A stretch of 64,000 nt of DNA from Bimuria novae-zelandiae CBS 107.79 (Eukaryota > Ascomycota > Dothideomycetes > Pleosporales > Didymosphaeriaceae), in NCBI GenBank assembly GCA_010015655.1, contig ML976728.1, forward strand, positions 329,419 through 393,418, written 5' to 3'. Position 1 is the first letter of the stretch; each line of letters opens with the position of its first letter. Made by a program: the position numbers and the translations under genes. This document shows positions 34,684 through 47,539 of this stretch, one piece after another. A model generated the notes under the pieces. It was given only the letters and a program-made list of their open reading frames with translations, searched no databases and had not been told where the DNA came from.

Positions 34684-36075
34684 TCACAACTTTGCCACAA
34701 ACCCTTCTTTCTTGCAGAGAGTCTCTGCCTCGGCCACTATGTCCAGTCCATAGATCATCCGCTGGACATCCGCATCCGCCCACTTATCAGGCACAGGCCC
34801 GTTCCCAGACTTCAACGCCGCAAATATCTTATCGCGTTCCTCCTTTGCTTTTCCAGACCCTAGGTGCATTGACCGACCGTTCTCCGCGGCCAACTCCACC
34901 AGCGCTTCTGCGCGCTCTTTGCGTACCTTTTCGTAAATCTTGAGCGCCTTGTTAATGGTCGATGGCTTGCAGTCTGCAATACGTTCTGGGCTGAGCACGA
35001 CACCAAGCACCGCTCCGTCTTCGATTGCTTGCGCAGCGCCTTGAGCAAGATGCGGCAGTGTAGGGTGGCATGCGTCGCCGACTAGTGCTGTGGAGTCAAG
35101 TACCCATGTGCTGAGTGGTTCGTGGACGCGCAATTTCCACTCAACAACTTCGCCGTCCGGAACCAGATCTAGCATCCGGTGGATCATCGGACAGAAGTCG
35201 CCGTACACCTGCATCATGGCGGATTTGGAGCCCTTCGTTGTGTACGTTGAGTTCGGCGCTCCGGCGAAATTTACGTCGGGCTGTGCGGTCGATATGTTGT
35301 AGATCTGCTTATTGTGGATGGGGTACGCGATTATGTGCTTCTTCTCACCAATCCAGCGCGTCACAGTGTCCGCATCGAGGAGTGCTATAAGTCCAGGGTC
35401 GTTCTGCATTTGCTCTCGCGTGAGCATGATGCGGTACGCGGCCTGTCCTGAGTCCTTCACATCTGCTGTCTCGCCAAGGGTTTGCAGCATGGCCACGCGT
35501 GTTTGGCTCTTCACGCCATCGCAAGCCAACAGGATGTCGCATTCCACGCGGCACGCTTCATCCGGGCCCTTCAAAGGCGTCAACTTGAAGCTCGGCTTCG
35601 CGCCAAACTCTGCGTCTGTTATGAGGCTACCCAACTCGAACTTGATCCCGGGCTCTTTCAAACATCCGTCGTACATGGAGCCCGCAAGACTTGCTCTGTG
35701 TCCAACCATGTGTGGATAACCGTACGTCTTTTCAACGTAGTCTAGCTTTACATGGCCTAGTTCCTTATTTGTACTGCCTTCTCGGATCGATGTGTCGGCA
35801 CATTGGACAGCTTCTGCGGTAATTTGTTTCCAGCAGCCTAGCCTGTCGAGGATACGCGCCATGTTTGGCGCGAGTTGGATACCTGCACCTACGAATCCAA
35901 GGCCTGGTGCTGTCTCGTAGATAGTGATGTTCTTATGGCCGGCTTTTGCAAGTGCGAGTGCGGTCGCAAGACCGCCCATGCCTGCGGAAGAATGTTAGAC
36001 GCTTCGCAAATAGTATGCTTTATTATGTTAAAGCTTACCTGCGCCGACAATTGCTATTCTGAGGTTCTCGGCCAT
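34684..36075 (-). CDS. FAD-dependent monooxygenase, salicylate-hydroxylase-like
   Basis: A class A flavoprotein aromatic hydroxylase of 444 residues. The exons are 36075-36039 and 35981-34684, split by a 57-bp intron (GTAAGC...GCAG) inside the FAD motif: joining gives VGAGMGGLATALALAKAG (GxGxxG at about 11-16). The DG motif ACDGVKSQTR lies at about 166-173 and the second FAD motif, LVGDACHPTLPHLAQGAAQ, at about 312-330. No signal peptide is present, so it is probably cytosolic. It is divergent from a secreted feruloyl esterase, 971 bp between start codons, and could act on a released aromatic acid; that link is inference. Family members hydroxylate salicylate and related acids, and the substrate here is unproven. 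Confidence 0.93.
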
Positions 36076-37046
36076 TTCAATGGCGTGGCATTGAATAATG
36101 AATGTAACTCGCGATGGAATAGTCGTGACGGGTATTAAACAGAATCGGAAAGTGCTGTGACTGAGGTGACTCCTGGATAGTCCTATACTTGAATTTTCCT
36201 TCTTCTTTCTGATTTCATAAATCCATCAACCCTTGTACGATGCTCTCTGTACCCAAAGCACGTATGGACAAGATCCGAAAGTCGGAGCTAGACTTTGGAT
36301 AAACGTGTTCACGCGTGCAACGGCCGGGCATAAAAGCACGCGGGCACTGACGATGAAACGCGGTACACGGCAACAGAGTCGGCAAACTTAAGTGGCATTT
36401 CCTCTGGTCAGCTGAGCGCTTGTCTGTCAGCTTGTCAAGTACCTAGTCTTAGACGGTTCCAGGTGGTGTGGCGGGGACTGCGCAGTAGGGCGGAATGAGG
36501 ATATCGAGCAATTGCCGATTTGTGAGACCGTGAAAAGCGCGCTTGTCCCACACTCGCAACTTCCCCGCAGCGGAGCCCCACTGACCACCGATCACAATTT
36601 TGCGGGTCAAGATCGGTTCCTGTCAACCAGCAACACGGAACGATTTCGCAAAATGCGCATACATGAGAAAACCACCCAAACGAGGAACTTGATAGCTGGC
36701 GCTTGGTTGAATCCACTTCGTTGTCGTGATCTTGTACGTGTGGGCCAAACTGCGGCTATCGAGCAGTGTCGCCATAGGCTTTCAGTACCCAAATATGCGG
36801 GAGCACGACCGAGAGGAGCTATTGTACAAGGATCGATACCAGGATGGAGACAAGGATGGAATCTTGGATACAGGATATGCAAGTAGGCTCTGATTCTTTC
36901 AACTTGAGGACAACGTCCGAAAGCTTGTTGGATCGGGGTTTTCAATGACTTTAAAGATGCCTTCTTCCATCATCCAGTGTTCACGCCAATCGACCAGACG
37001 CCTTCCCACACGTTGAGCGGCCCAAAGTTGACGCATCGCTTCATAA
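36076..37046. promoter_or_regulatory. Divergent promoter region, monooxygenase and feruloyl esterase
   Basis: A 971-bp GC-balanced region between two outward-facing start codons, so it must hold both promoters. It contains a GCGGGG core near 36471 matching the CreA carbon-repressor consensus, though this is short and may be chance. I see no convincing gene in it. Confidence 0.6.
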
Positions 37047-38714
37047 ATGCTAGGCCTCTTACTCACATATGGTGCGCTCTGCGGAGCTGCGAATGCGCTT
37101 GAGTGTTCATCATCTGTGATTCAGAGCGCACTGTCTTCGAGCGCGAGCGTCAATTTCGCATATCCTGTAGAGGCTAATGAAACATTTCAAGTACCAAGAG
37201 GCGACACCGGCTACCCTACTAATCCGGTAGGACTGCCTGCCCTATGTGCCGTGTCAGTGCAGGTGCAGTCGGTCGGGAACACGACTTTTGGGTTCGGTCT
37301 GTTTCTCCCTAGCGACTGGAATGGAAGGTTCCTGGCAGTTGGGAATGGAGGTTTCGCAGGTGGTATCAATTGGATAGACATGGTACGTGTAGCAGCTCAG
37401 TGATTCACGAGCGCCACTGAAAAAGTACAGGCACCGGGAAGCCGATACGGGTTTGCGACCATGTCTACCGACACCGGCCACAACTCTTCTTCGTTCGATG
37501 GGACATGGGCGTACAATCAGCCTGAAAAGGTGGAGAATTGGGGCCACTTGGCTATGCATGGATCTGTCGTCGCTGCGAAAAACATCACGGCATCGTTCTA
37601 TCAGAAGGAGATCTCGTACAACTACTACTCGGGCTGCTCGACCGGTGGCCGTCAGGGCCTGAAAGAGGCGGAATACTATCCCGAAGACTTTGACGGCATC
37701 CTTGCAGGTGCCCCTGCGTGGTGGACCTCACACCTCCAGCCGTGGACAACTAAGGTCGCGCTCTACAATCTACCACTCTCTGCAGATTACCACATTCCAT
37801 CAACCCTGTTTCCGACAATCGCTGCAGAGGTTCAGAAGCAATGCGATCCCCAAGACGGTCTCAAAGACAACATCGTCTCTGATCCTCAGGGCTGCAATTT
37901 TCGGCCTGAGGAACTCCTTTGCGCGTCTAATGTCACCAACACTACGACATCCGGCTGCCTGACCTCACCGCAACTCGATACACTCAACAAGTTCTACACT
38001 GACTCCATCGGTGAGAACCAAACCTTTGCCTTCACGCACCTCTACCTTGGCAGTGAACCCCAATGGCTCCTTCTCTCAGAAGACAAGCCCATTCCCCTGG
38101 GTCCGGACTACATCAAATATTTCCTCGGCCTCGGACCAGACTGGAACTTCTATGACTACAACGAGGACATACAGCGCCTAGCTGATGAACTGGATCCCGG
38201 CAATGCCACCGTTGGTTTCGACCTCTCAGCCTACCACGCCAAGGGCGGAAAGATCCTGTCGTACCACGGCATGGCCGATGGACTTATTCCCGCAGGTAGC
38301 TCGCCCTACTACTACAATCACGTTATCTGCACTCTCCAGCCGCGCGGCATCAGCGTGGATGAGTTCTACCGCTTCTTTTTCGTACCGGGTATGCAGCACT
38401 GCGCAGGTACGGCCGCGAATGTGAATGCGCCATGGTACTTTGCTGGGGCAAACCAGGCGATCGATTTAGGCGATACGGTGTACGGTGTGCCAGGGTTCAG
38501 GGACGAGAAGCATGATGCGCTGCTTGCAATGGTGGCGTGGGTGGAGAACGGCACGGCCCCAGAGCACATTATTGGTACAAAGTATGTCAACGATACCACG
38601 CAAGCGGAAGTATTGAGGCAGAGACCGCTGTGCATGTACCCGAAGCAGGCTAAATACACTGGCAATGGAGACGTGGATGAAGCGAGTAGCTGGAAGTGTG
38701 AGCTGCTGTATTGA
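37047..38714 (+). CDS. Secreted feruloyl esterase / tannase-family esterase
   Basis: A 539-residue secreted esterase of the tannase/feruloyl esterase B family, which releases ferulic and other phenolic acids from plant cell wall or tannin esters. The exons are 37047-37382 and 37431-38714; the 48-bp intron (GTACGT...ACAG) is phase 0. A signal peptide, MLGLLLTYGALCGAANA, ends with an AxA-type cleavage site. The catalytic residues fit the family's CS-D-HC arrangement: C181-S182 in SGCSTGGRQG, Asp near 395 in SYHGMADGLIP and His-Cys at 435-436 in VPGMQHCAG, the two Cys bridging the triad. Several NxT/S glycosylation sites are visible. Total length is normal for the family. Ferulate versus gallate specificity cannot be told. 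Confidence 0.95.
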
Positions 38715-38830
38715 CGCCTTGGAGCTCATTTTTGTAGATATGTAGTCCGAGTCTAAGAAGTACCGTCTGCCAACGTGGGTTGAAGCTTATGAACTAAACA
38801 GAGCTGGTTATAATACTAAGCAGGTCTCAT

Positions 38831-39293
38831 CTACAGCTCAACGGAATCCAACAATGGCGGTACCTTCTCTAGCAGATACTCAACTATCGCGTCCGGTCCC
38901 GTTTCTACCTGCAGCCCCTGTGGTATCGCATGGGGACGTATGCCTACGAATAGACGAATCAGTGAAGCCCTATAAATGTACTACATAGCAACTTACCAGG
39001 GCTTTCTCGTTCCGCTATTGCACGAATCTTTTGCGCTTCTTTGGGCGACCACATCGACGCCGAGAACTGTCCTCTACATCAGCATTTCTCCTAGCTGCCC
39101 GAATACATTTTCGCTGACCAAGATGTCCGGTTGGAATTGCTGTACTTTCGATGCTACTTCGTCGGTTGTCAACATGGGTGATGTTGTAGAGTTCTTGCAG
39201 TCCTTGGATCATACGTCCGATAAGCTTTTTCGCGCGCTTAGGTGATGTGTTGACTGTCACTAATGTGAATGGTCCTTTGCGTGCCTCGCCCAT
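38831..39293 (-). CDS. Small conserved-looking protein of unknown function, apparent frameshift
   Basis: A spliced minus-strand gene of about 120 codons. It starts at ATG 39293 (MGEARKGPFTLVTVNTSPKR), then KKLIGRMIQGLQELYNITHVDN. The frame then slips by +1 near 39137-39146 into DEVASKVQQFQPDIL. A 52-bp intron (39118-39067, GTCAGC...ACAG) joins QPDIL to FSASMWSPKEAQ, and a 53-bp intron (38996-38944, GTAAGT...GTAG) joins ESPG to IRPHAIPQGLQVETGPD. It ends VPPLLDSVEL with TAG at 38831-38833. Two clean introns and continuous protein-like text support a real gene. The slip could be a mutation, a sequence error or an unrecognised splice. The composition is normal, not RIP-like, and no catalytic motif is evident. 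Confidence 0.6.
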
Positions 39294-39640
39294 GACGCTC
39301 TTCTCCTTTAAGAATTAATCGACACCTGTAACAACCAAATCTACAAAGGTTTACACGAGGGCGCTCTGTAAGTTCCGTATTATTCTATTCCTACTTACCT
39401 ATGGTATACACTCGTATATACATTTTTAAGCACATATTTGAGCCATCTATTTTGTGACGTCGAAAAGAGTGTTGAGGCAATCGTTGTTGATTGAGTAACT
39501 ACTCTATGGAGCTATATACTGTGGATCGCGTGCACGGGCCGCACGTATGCGGGTCGCCCAAGCTTCCATAATGAACCGTCACACACCCCCTTAGCTTTAT
39601 GTCGATCAAGAAGTGAAGCGAAAATCTTGCTCGATTAGGC
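39294..39640. other. Intergenic DNA at the edge of AT block 2
   Basis: Normal-composition DNA, turning AT-rich from about 39640. It includes a stretch at about 39509-39548 (CTATATACTGTGGATCGCG onward) that closely matches the spacer between the two piggyBac-like elements at about 63306-63340. Confidence 0.5.
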
Positions 39641-41160
39641 AACTAGATATATGAAATTATTATTACTATTAATGCTACCCTAGAGGCGCAACGTAAGGTT
39701 AACAAGATAGAGCTATTAAATAAACTTCTAATAATTAGTCTTTAAAAGGACTCTAGTAAGCCTGTTAGTGGCTATTTTATCTATAAAAACCTATTTAATA
39801 ATAAGTTATTAAGCCTCTACTTTTTGTTAAATCTATATCTAATAAATATCGAGCTTAGTAGCCCCTTATAAGATAATTTACTATATAATTAAGAGGCGTG
39901 AATGTATTGCCCCTACTAATAGCTTAGGCAATTATACGGCAGACGTTAGTATTAGTATTACTATGAATTTGGCCTCGTCGTAGAGACATTACTAACGTAT
40001 TATTATAAGTTCCTTAAGAGATATATCGTTATCCTCGTACGCCTTAGGGACGTTAAGTAACTTAATAACCTTTTTAATTATTAAATTATTTGCGTAGCTA
40101 TCGTAGCCTTTATAAAAGGTAGATATAATAAATACTATATCTTGTGTGCAGATAACTTAATCCTTTATTAGTAACTAAATCTAGAGGGTATTAGTGCTAT
40201 TATAGCCTACAAAATTGTTAATTAGGGCGCGTAAGGCTATATTTACACTATATAATAAATATTTATTAAGGACATACGTGCGATAACTAATTAGTTAAAA
40301 ATAGCTTATTATAAGCTTTTTATTTTAGATATTCTTATATGGCGTACGCTAATTAAGGACTTTAAATAGTATTTAATTAAGTAGATATACTACTATCTGT
40401 ATTAACTTATTTACTAATTACTTTAGAAGGTTACCCTAGAGGCGTAAGGTATAGACTTTTATTTTAATTAGCTTATTAGTAATTTTAGTATTCTTATTTT
40501 ACGTAAGAGTATTTCGAGCATATAGCTTAAAGTGTATACCTAAATTAGCGTAAAGTTATTTTATAAAGTTAATAATACTGTGCTTAGCGCCGAGCTGAAT
40601 TATAATTATATTATAATTATACTAACGCTAGATTTATTATATAGTATTCTATAGCTAGTAGCCTAGCTAAGCTTTTAATTTTATTAGAAAGGTCATTGCT
40701 TCGTGCTAACGCGAGAGTTAATAAATAGCATAAGCACTCTAGTTATTACTATTATAGTAAAACTCTCCTTATTATTATAGTAAGATAAAATTAATTAAAA
40801 TTTAATAAAAGAAATATATCGCGTCCTCTGGCGTATAGTAAGAGACTTACTCTATTAACTTTAACTCTATATAGATTTAACAAAAGTCTTAATTAGCTAC
40901 GCATATTACTATTACTTCTTTAACTTTATTAGTTAGATAATTTATAACGTTACGTCCTAAATAGCCTTAAACCTTATAAGCTAGCGTTGAAGAGATCCCT
41001 TGGATCTTAAGTGCCTCTAATAAGCAAGTTTAAATAGTTATTATAAGTAAGAATAACTTTATTAGATAGTGAAAGAAATCTACGTTAATAAGCTAGTATC
41101 ATTTATAGTACTTTAGGTAAGTAATAACGTCGTGTTTATTATATATCGTATCTTAACCTT
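39641..41160. other. Unassigned AT-rich RIP-like block
   Basis: TA-rich, CA/TG-poor DNA without a recognisable protein remnant or terminal repeats. The motif TACCCTAGAGGCG occurs near 39674 and near 40432, hinting at an internal duplication. Confidence 0.4.
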
Positions 41161-41540
41161 GTATCGGCGCAGGTCACTCAAAGGATCGATGTTGGCGTAT
41201 CTCCTAGCAGAGGCATGTGGGAGTGCGTGTATAAGAATGTAGCCTCGAATGAATTAAGTGCCTATAGGCCTGGTACGAAAGGATACGGAAAAGGTACTGA
41301 ACTACAAAGGCCCCAAGCTCCTCTAAATACACCTCTTCCCAGATGGCTAGCTAGCACATAACTGCCATAGGTTGACCGTCGGTCTGATGGATCCGAAATA
41401 GGTCCGAATCGGATCCGTAGTTCCCCATCGGTCTGATAGATCCGAAATTGGTCCGATACGGATGAGTGTCGGTTTTCGGATGATCTCGAATCCTGTCTTG
41501 ACTGGCCAAGGGTTCTCGTGTCGACGAGCGATTGTTCCTG
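41161..41540. repeat. Normal-composition insert with imperfect direct repeats
   Basis: A GC-balanced stretch inside AT-rich DNA. At about 41378-41465 a unit of roughly 40 bp occurs twice: GTCGGTCTGATGGATCCGAA then, after a short gap, ATCGGTCTGATAGATCCGAA, each followed by a GGTCCGA-type segment. No coding motif is visible. It could be a terminal part of an unrecognised element. Confidence 0.55.
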
Positions 41541-43058
41541 TTACAAACCTAAGTTAAAGTAGATACTATTATCGTGATAGCGTCTAAGCCTAATAACGCC
41601 TATAATAAAGCTAAGTACTAAATTAATATAAGTAATAAACATTAGTACTATACGTATTAGTATATTAACTATAAAATTTATCTTGCCCTAGACTTTAACC
41701 TTATAGTAGTACTTACTTATTTTACTAATTATACTAATATCCTTAACACACTCCTTTTCTAAGCCTTCCTAATTAGTTATATTAATAATATAGGTGTTAA
41801 AACCTAGGTTAAGGATTTATTAGTTTTAGAATATTATAATATAATTATTAATTATAGTAATAGTTAACTTATCAAGAAGAATTACGTTAGGGTTAGTAGC
41901 TAAAGTAGCTAAGACTTTGCTTATTATACTATATATGTCTATTATAAAAGCTAAGCTCCTATTACTTAGTAAACGTCTATTATTAAGTTAGATAACTGTA
42001 GTAGCTAGTGTTATCTTTAAAAATTACTTATTTATTTTATTTACCATCTCCTATATTCACGTAAGTAGGCTAAGTTTAATATATAGAGCTTAATTAATAC
42101 TCTATCGGGTAGCAGAATCTTTATTACAATTATTTAATTATAAGTAAAAGTCATTATTAAGGTAGTAGTATAAACTATATTAGTATTTATTATTACAGAG
42201 ATATACGCTCCTTAGCGCTTAAATTATAGCCTTATTATTACTTTACGTCTTCGCTACTTAAAGGTCACCTGCTATACTATGAAGCTTCTAAGAACTAAGT
42301 TAAACTTATTAAATATATATTATATAGGTAGCAACGTATGTCTCGAGTATAATTGTTTATATATTATTATTCTTATATTTAAATAGCTTAATTAGCCTAG
42401 GTATAGCGTATTTAAGGTTAATATCTTTAATAATTATTAAAAAAAAATTTTATGCGCGCGTGCTTTTAATAGTAAGTAAATTAATTTTATCGAACTAGCT
42501 AGTAACTTTAATTTATAATTATAGCAAGTTTTTAAGATTACGCAACGTTGGCAAGCTATATAAGTACTTATAGTTATTAATTAGGTAATGTTAGTAGTCT
42601 ATTATTATTAGTATAGAGTACTTTTTAAGGAAGTTAAGCCACGCGTATATCGTGTTTTTATTATATAATAAGTAAATATAGTGCTTAGCAATTATTATAC
42701 TAATGTTTATATTTAGGTTCTAAAGTAACTACTTGTATTTAAGGTAGTAGGCATATTACTTTTTATATTAGTTATATATAAATTAATAGCGTTAAATTAA
42801 GTATTATTAAGGTTAACATTAGTGTGTATTATACTAAGTACCTTAGTAACTTTATATTAGTGCGCTATAGGCTCGACAGGCTCCATTAGTAAAGGTAGGT
42901 TAGCTCTAGTAACGTTAGAGTTATAATGCTACTATAGATTATGCTACTACGCAGTATCCTTATAAAAAAAGATTTATACCTGCTAGTCCTTAAGCTTATT
43001 AAGGACTACTATAACACGCGTTATTATGGAATTATATTTTATTATTATTATAAAAACG
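41541..43058. other. Unassigned AT-rich RIP-like block
   Basis: Heavily AT-rich DNA up to the left end of the pogo element at 43061. I recognise no protein family or boundary repeat in it. Confidence 0.4.
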
Positions 43059-43149
43059 TAACGTACTCTATAAGCGAGTGACCGGCACAAGCAAGTGAGC
43101 GGAAATGCGAAGCCCCCACTAAAATCTATACTCTACACAATAGTACAGA

Positions 43150-43813
43150 ACGTGCATAAATAATTATAAGAAATTATAGTAGGCTAATTTATTTAGAATT
43201 AATTTTGACTTTTTTTTATACGTATACGAATTATGCCTAGCCTTGCTATGGTATTTATAGCACTATTAAGTTAATTTGCTTTTATTAGCGCGAATTCTTT
43301 TCTTTACCTTTTTTTATTACTACGCGCTATAAAGTCCTTTAGAGTAGTTAGTTACTAGCCATTAGTAGCTATAAAAACTCTTTCTTACTATAGTTACTCT
43401 CTTTTATGCAATTTCTGTCGCGTAGTAGCCTTATTAGTACCTTAAAGCTTAGTAATATATTTTTACGCTAATACTAGCTTATACGCTACTATTATTATAA
43501 CTTTTATTATTTTTTTAAAAGCCTTAACTATATTTATTAGGAAACTATTTATGTGTCTTTAAATCTCCTCTTTTCCTAGCGTTAATTATGCCCTAAATTC
43601 TAAAGTATTACTAGGGGTCTGCGACTGCTACGCAGTATTACGTATAGTATAAGGTAAAAGTATACGTAAAGAAACGCTAAGCTTTAGTATTATTACTTTT
43701 AGGTTCAAGGAAATAAAGCTAGCACTTTAAAAATCTTTTTAAAAATTACCTTAAGTAATTATAGCATTAAAAGTAGTAATAAAGTAAAATAAGAACTTAA
43801 TTTTAGTAATATA
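43150..43813 (-). pseudogene. Pogo family II transposase, C-terminal part
   Basis: A decayed minus-strand frame (IIIARKRGDLKTHKQF, LKDFIARSNKKR, FALIKANQL) reads like the basic, helical C-terminus of Fot1-like transposases. It is separated from its N-terminal half (57729-58790) by G3. Stops are TAA/TAG. Confidence 0.6.
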
Positions 43814-43974
43814 TGTAATAGGCTATGCCCAATTGTTGCCTCGGATCCTTGACCCTTAGTTATGCGAACCCTAGATATATAAGTTTAACGCCTAAATCTT
43901 TATTTTAGACTCTTTATTAAACTTATAAGTATTCTTCTAGCACCTTTAGCTCCTTAAGCACCTAGTCCCTTATA
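43814..43974 (+). repeat. G3 5' LTR
   Basis: Starts TGTAATAGGCTATGCCC and ends CTAGTCCCTTATA (RIP-altered CA end). Same length as the right LTR. Confidence 0.9.
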
Positions 43975-44049
43975 TTAAATTTAATTACTTTTACTTATTA
44001 CGGGATAAGTAAATTTTAAATATAATTATAAACTAAAGCTATAAAGTAG

Positions 44050-46950
44050 TAAACGAAGTTAAAGAACTTATATTAATAAATACTATAAAGGCGACGCCTA
44101 GACCTGTAAGGAGATAGAACCCTCTCTAATAAGTAATTAAGAAGTAGTCCTAATAGACACTTAATGCTAGTGAAACTACCTTTACTAAATAAAGAAGTTA
44201 TAAAAATAAGAGTAGGACCTTTTACTAAAGGTCTATATCTTAGCGTGAATAATTATACGTAGTACGCTATTAGCTTATTAAAAAGTAATAATTAGGAAAA
44301 TAAAAAGATAGTCTCCCTATATATAACTAAACTCTAGGTATTAGGAGCTAATAAGAATAAAGTACTTATTAACCTTTAAAATACCTTTTAAACTCTATTA
44401 TAAATAGTAAGTAGACGAACTCAACAAATAATAAAGGAGCACTAAGAACCCTTAATAATAAAGTAATACTTCTAAAATATAGGAGGTATGAATTACCGAT
44501 TAGAAGTAGACTAAAAGATAGAGCTACTAGAGTAATTGATAGTAAAGCTTAGCTTAAACTAAGAAAGAAGCTATCGTCCTAAAATCTTTAATTTAGCCTA
44601 CTGTAATAGTTAATAATAGGATTACTACGATTTTAAAATAGTAATATAATATAAGATCTTAGAAGATAGGAACTACCTTAAAAATATATTTAAATATATT
44701 ATTAGTTAATTAATAAAATATAAAGTGATAGTGGAAATTGCGTACCTAGACTACTACCTAGAATACACTAAAGGTAACCTTTAGAAGTTACTAGATAATA
44801 ACTTTTATAACTACTTAGCAGAAGAAATCGCGCGTGACTACTTACTTATAATATAATAAAAGAACTAGAAGCTTTTTAATTTTAACTTTAACTTTAATAA
44901 CTACGCTATAGAAGCTAAGAAGTATAATTAAGAAATTTTGAAAAACTTATACTTTTAAAGTATCTAGGATACCTTATGGGACTAAATAGTTATAGTAAAT
45001 ATAAATAATAATTAGGACCTATAAGAGGTCTAAAAGAGAGTTAATAAAATAAAAAAACCCCTTTTCTAAAGTAAATTATAACTACTAAAGGTTTTCTACT
45101 AAGAGCAGGGCGCTAGACGAGATAGATTAAAAACCTACCTAAGCTAACCCTAGAAGGATGTCTAGCTAATAAAGCTAAGATAGAAGATACTAAGCGATAG
45201 ATAGAGGTATAGGTATAGGACACAGGTCTAGTAATACCTAAAAATAAGCCACGTAGGTGTCGCGCGAGGTAATAGAAACCCGTAAAAAGAATAGTTCTTA
45301 TTTTTATTATAGAGATACAGGACACCGCGTAAAGTAGTATAAACTTTTACTTATAATAAAGCTAGTATAGGTTCGCACTACTATACTAGCTACTTAAGAA
45401 TTCTTTAATAAAAGGTTAAATATAGCCTTTATTAATTTAGAAAACTAGATCCTCCTAGTAACAGTCGCCGCTAGGAGGCCAAAGTAGGAAAAGGGTAAAA
45501 AATAATTTTTTATAACTTTTAAAGACTATAGCTAAACTTAATACTAGTAACAGTACACTCGCTTATTAATAACATTATATTTATATTAATAATAATTAAT
45601 TCAGGTTATTTAACCTTTAAATTTATATTAAAAAAATTTATAATAAAAGCCCAGCTATAGCGCAAGAATCTACCCTATCTATAAAAAGTTATTAGTATTA
45701 GAGGCATAAAACACTGCGTATATAAAGTAGTCTAAATAAAGGTAAATATTAATAGCTATATAAAACTAATACAATTATACGTTTTACTAATAATAGGTTA
45801 TCCGACCTAATCTTTAGTCGAATCTAAATAAAAAAGAATAGGGTTAAACTAACCCTGGCGAAGATATTAATTTAAATTAAAAGTTTAAGCACCTATATCC
45901 GTAACTACAAAAGTAAGAAACTATTAATAAAGCTTTAAAAAGTATTAGCTATAGCTTTTATAGCCTTAAATTAGCGTAATGAACGTCTAAAAAACAGGGC
46001 TAAGGTATTTTCTATATTAATAAAAGACATATAGAAGGCGTTAACCCGCAAGCTAAAGGTAAACTTATAAAGGTTATTACTTAAAGCTTTTAAGGACATA
46101 TAGCGTACCTTTTATAAGAAATAAGCTAATAAGCTCGCCTTGTATTATAGACCTAAAGTGGATCTTTTTATCCCTTTCGTGGAAAAAGATGGGAAGACTA
46201 TAGAGATTCCCTATAGTCCTCTATTTAGTATGTCTCGTGAAGAGTTACTTGTCCTTTAAAAAAAGCTTACTAAATACTAAAATAAAGGTTCTATTTAGGT
46301 AAGCAGGTCTAGCGCTACTACTCTAGTATTATTTACTAAAATATCTAGTAAAAGACTACGCTTCTACGTTAATTACTAAGCCCTAAATACTATTTTAAAG
46401 AACGACTAGTACTATTTATAACTAATTAGTAAAACCCTTTAGCGTCTTATAAAGCCTAAATAGTTTAATAAACTTAATACAATTTAAGCCTGCTATAGGC
46501 TTTAGATAGTAAAAGACTAGGAATAAAAGATAGTATTTAAAACCTAATTTAGTCTCTATAAGTAGCTCGTAGTTTTTTTTAGCCTAGCTAACGCAATAAG
46601 TATGTTTTAGCGGTATATTAATTAGGTACTAAAAAAGTACCTTAATAACTACTACTTAGCGTATATAATTAACGTTTTTATCCTCTCCAGTAGTAGCTAA
46701 AAAGATTACAAAAAGAAAGTATATATTATAATCTTAAAGTGAGAGGCTATAGGACTATATTTAGATATAAAAAAAATTTAAGTTCTATATTAAAATAACT
46801 AAGTAATTTAAATTTATTATAGAAGTTAATAAGGACGTAAGTATAGACCTAGATAAAGTTTAAATAATATAAGAATAGAAGCTACTTACTTTAGTAAAAG
46901 AAGTCTAGAGCTTTATAGGCTTCGTAAAATTTTATTAAAGCTTTATATAA
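44050..46950 (+). pseudogene. G3 gag and 5' half of pol, remnant
   Basis: A zinc-knuckle remnant with altered Cys codons (FYYRDTGHRVK) lies near 45303-45340. A protease-like stretch is near 45590 (IINSGYLTFKF). RT begins near 46200 with LYSMSREELLVL and LRFYVNY, the latter from the VDYRALN box with Asp changed to Asn. It ends at GFVKFY just before G4 enters at 46951. All frames are RIP-broken. Confidence 0.75.
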
Positions 46951-46955
46951 GACTC

Positions 46956-47431
46956 TGTTAGGATCTGTATTTAGCATCACCAGGCTAATATTCTGAGACG
47001 GCCAAGGTCTTATGGGAGCCAATGGTGGCACAGCAATGGGCAGGTCACGTGACTGCTCGAAGCGCTCGAATCGAGCAAGTCGAGCATATGCAGAAAGCCA
47101 AGGCTGCGCTCGATATGCTCGAAGCGAGCAAGTCAAGCATATGCAGAAAGCCAAGGCTACGCTTAACATGCTCGAAGCGAGCAAGTCGAGCATGCTAAGT
47201 ATATAGGAACATAAGGATAGACTCTTCCACCTTATGTTTAACCTGTTTATTAATCTATCGTTTAGATTTACTTAGGCTCTTATTAATTTAATTATAACGC
47301 ACCTTACTTTAATACTAACACCCTATTAATAAGCGCGAGCTATTAATACACCCTTTTTTATTTTAATATCGCTCCTGCTAGAGAACTAACCTTAACCCTA
47401 TTTTAGACTAGCTACCTGTAGGGACTTAACA
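46956..47431 (+). repeat. G4 5' LTR with internal tandem repeats
   Basis: Starts TGTTAGGATCTGTATTTAGC and ends GTAGGGACTTAACA. Positions about 47055-47200 hold two and a half copies of a unit of roughly 55 bp built around GCTCGAAGCGAGCAAGTCGA and ATGCAGAAAGCCAAGGCT; GCTCGAAGCGAGC is itself palindromic. Confidence 0.95.
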
Positions 47432-47539
47432 TCTTAAACACCCCTAATATAAGCAAATACAAGACCCTTTCCAATGCACTAGATGTTATTCTAGGGAACA
47501 CTCTAGATAATAACGATAATAATACTACTATTACTTATA

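Noticed and set aside
34684..38714. Secondary-metabolite gene cluster
   Set aside because: No polyketide synthase, peptide synthetase, terpene enzyme, transporter or regulator lies nearby.
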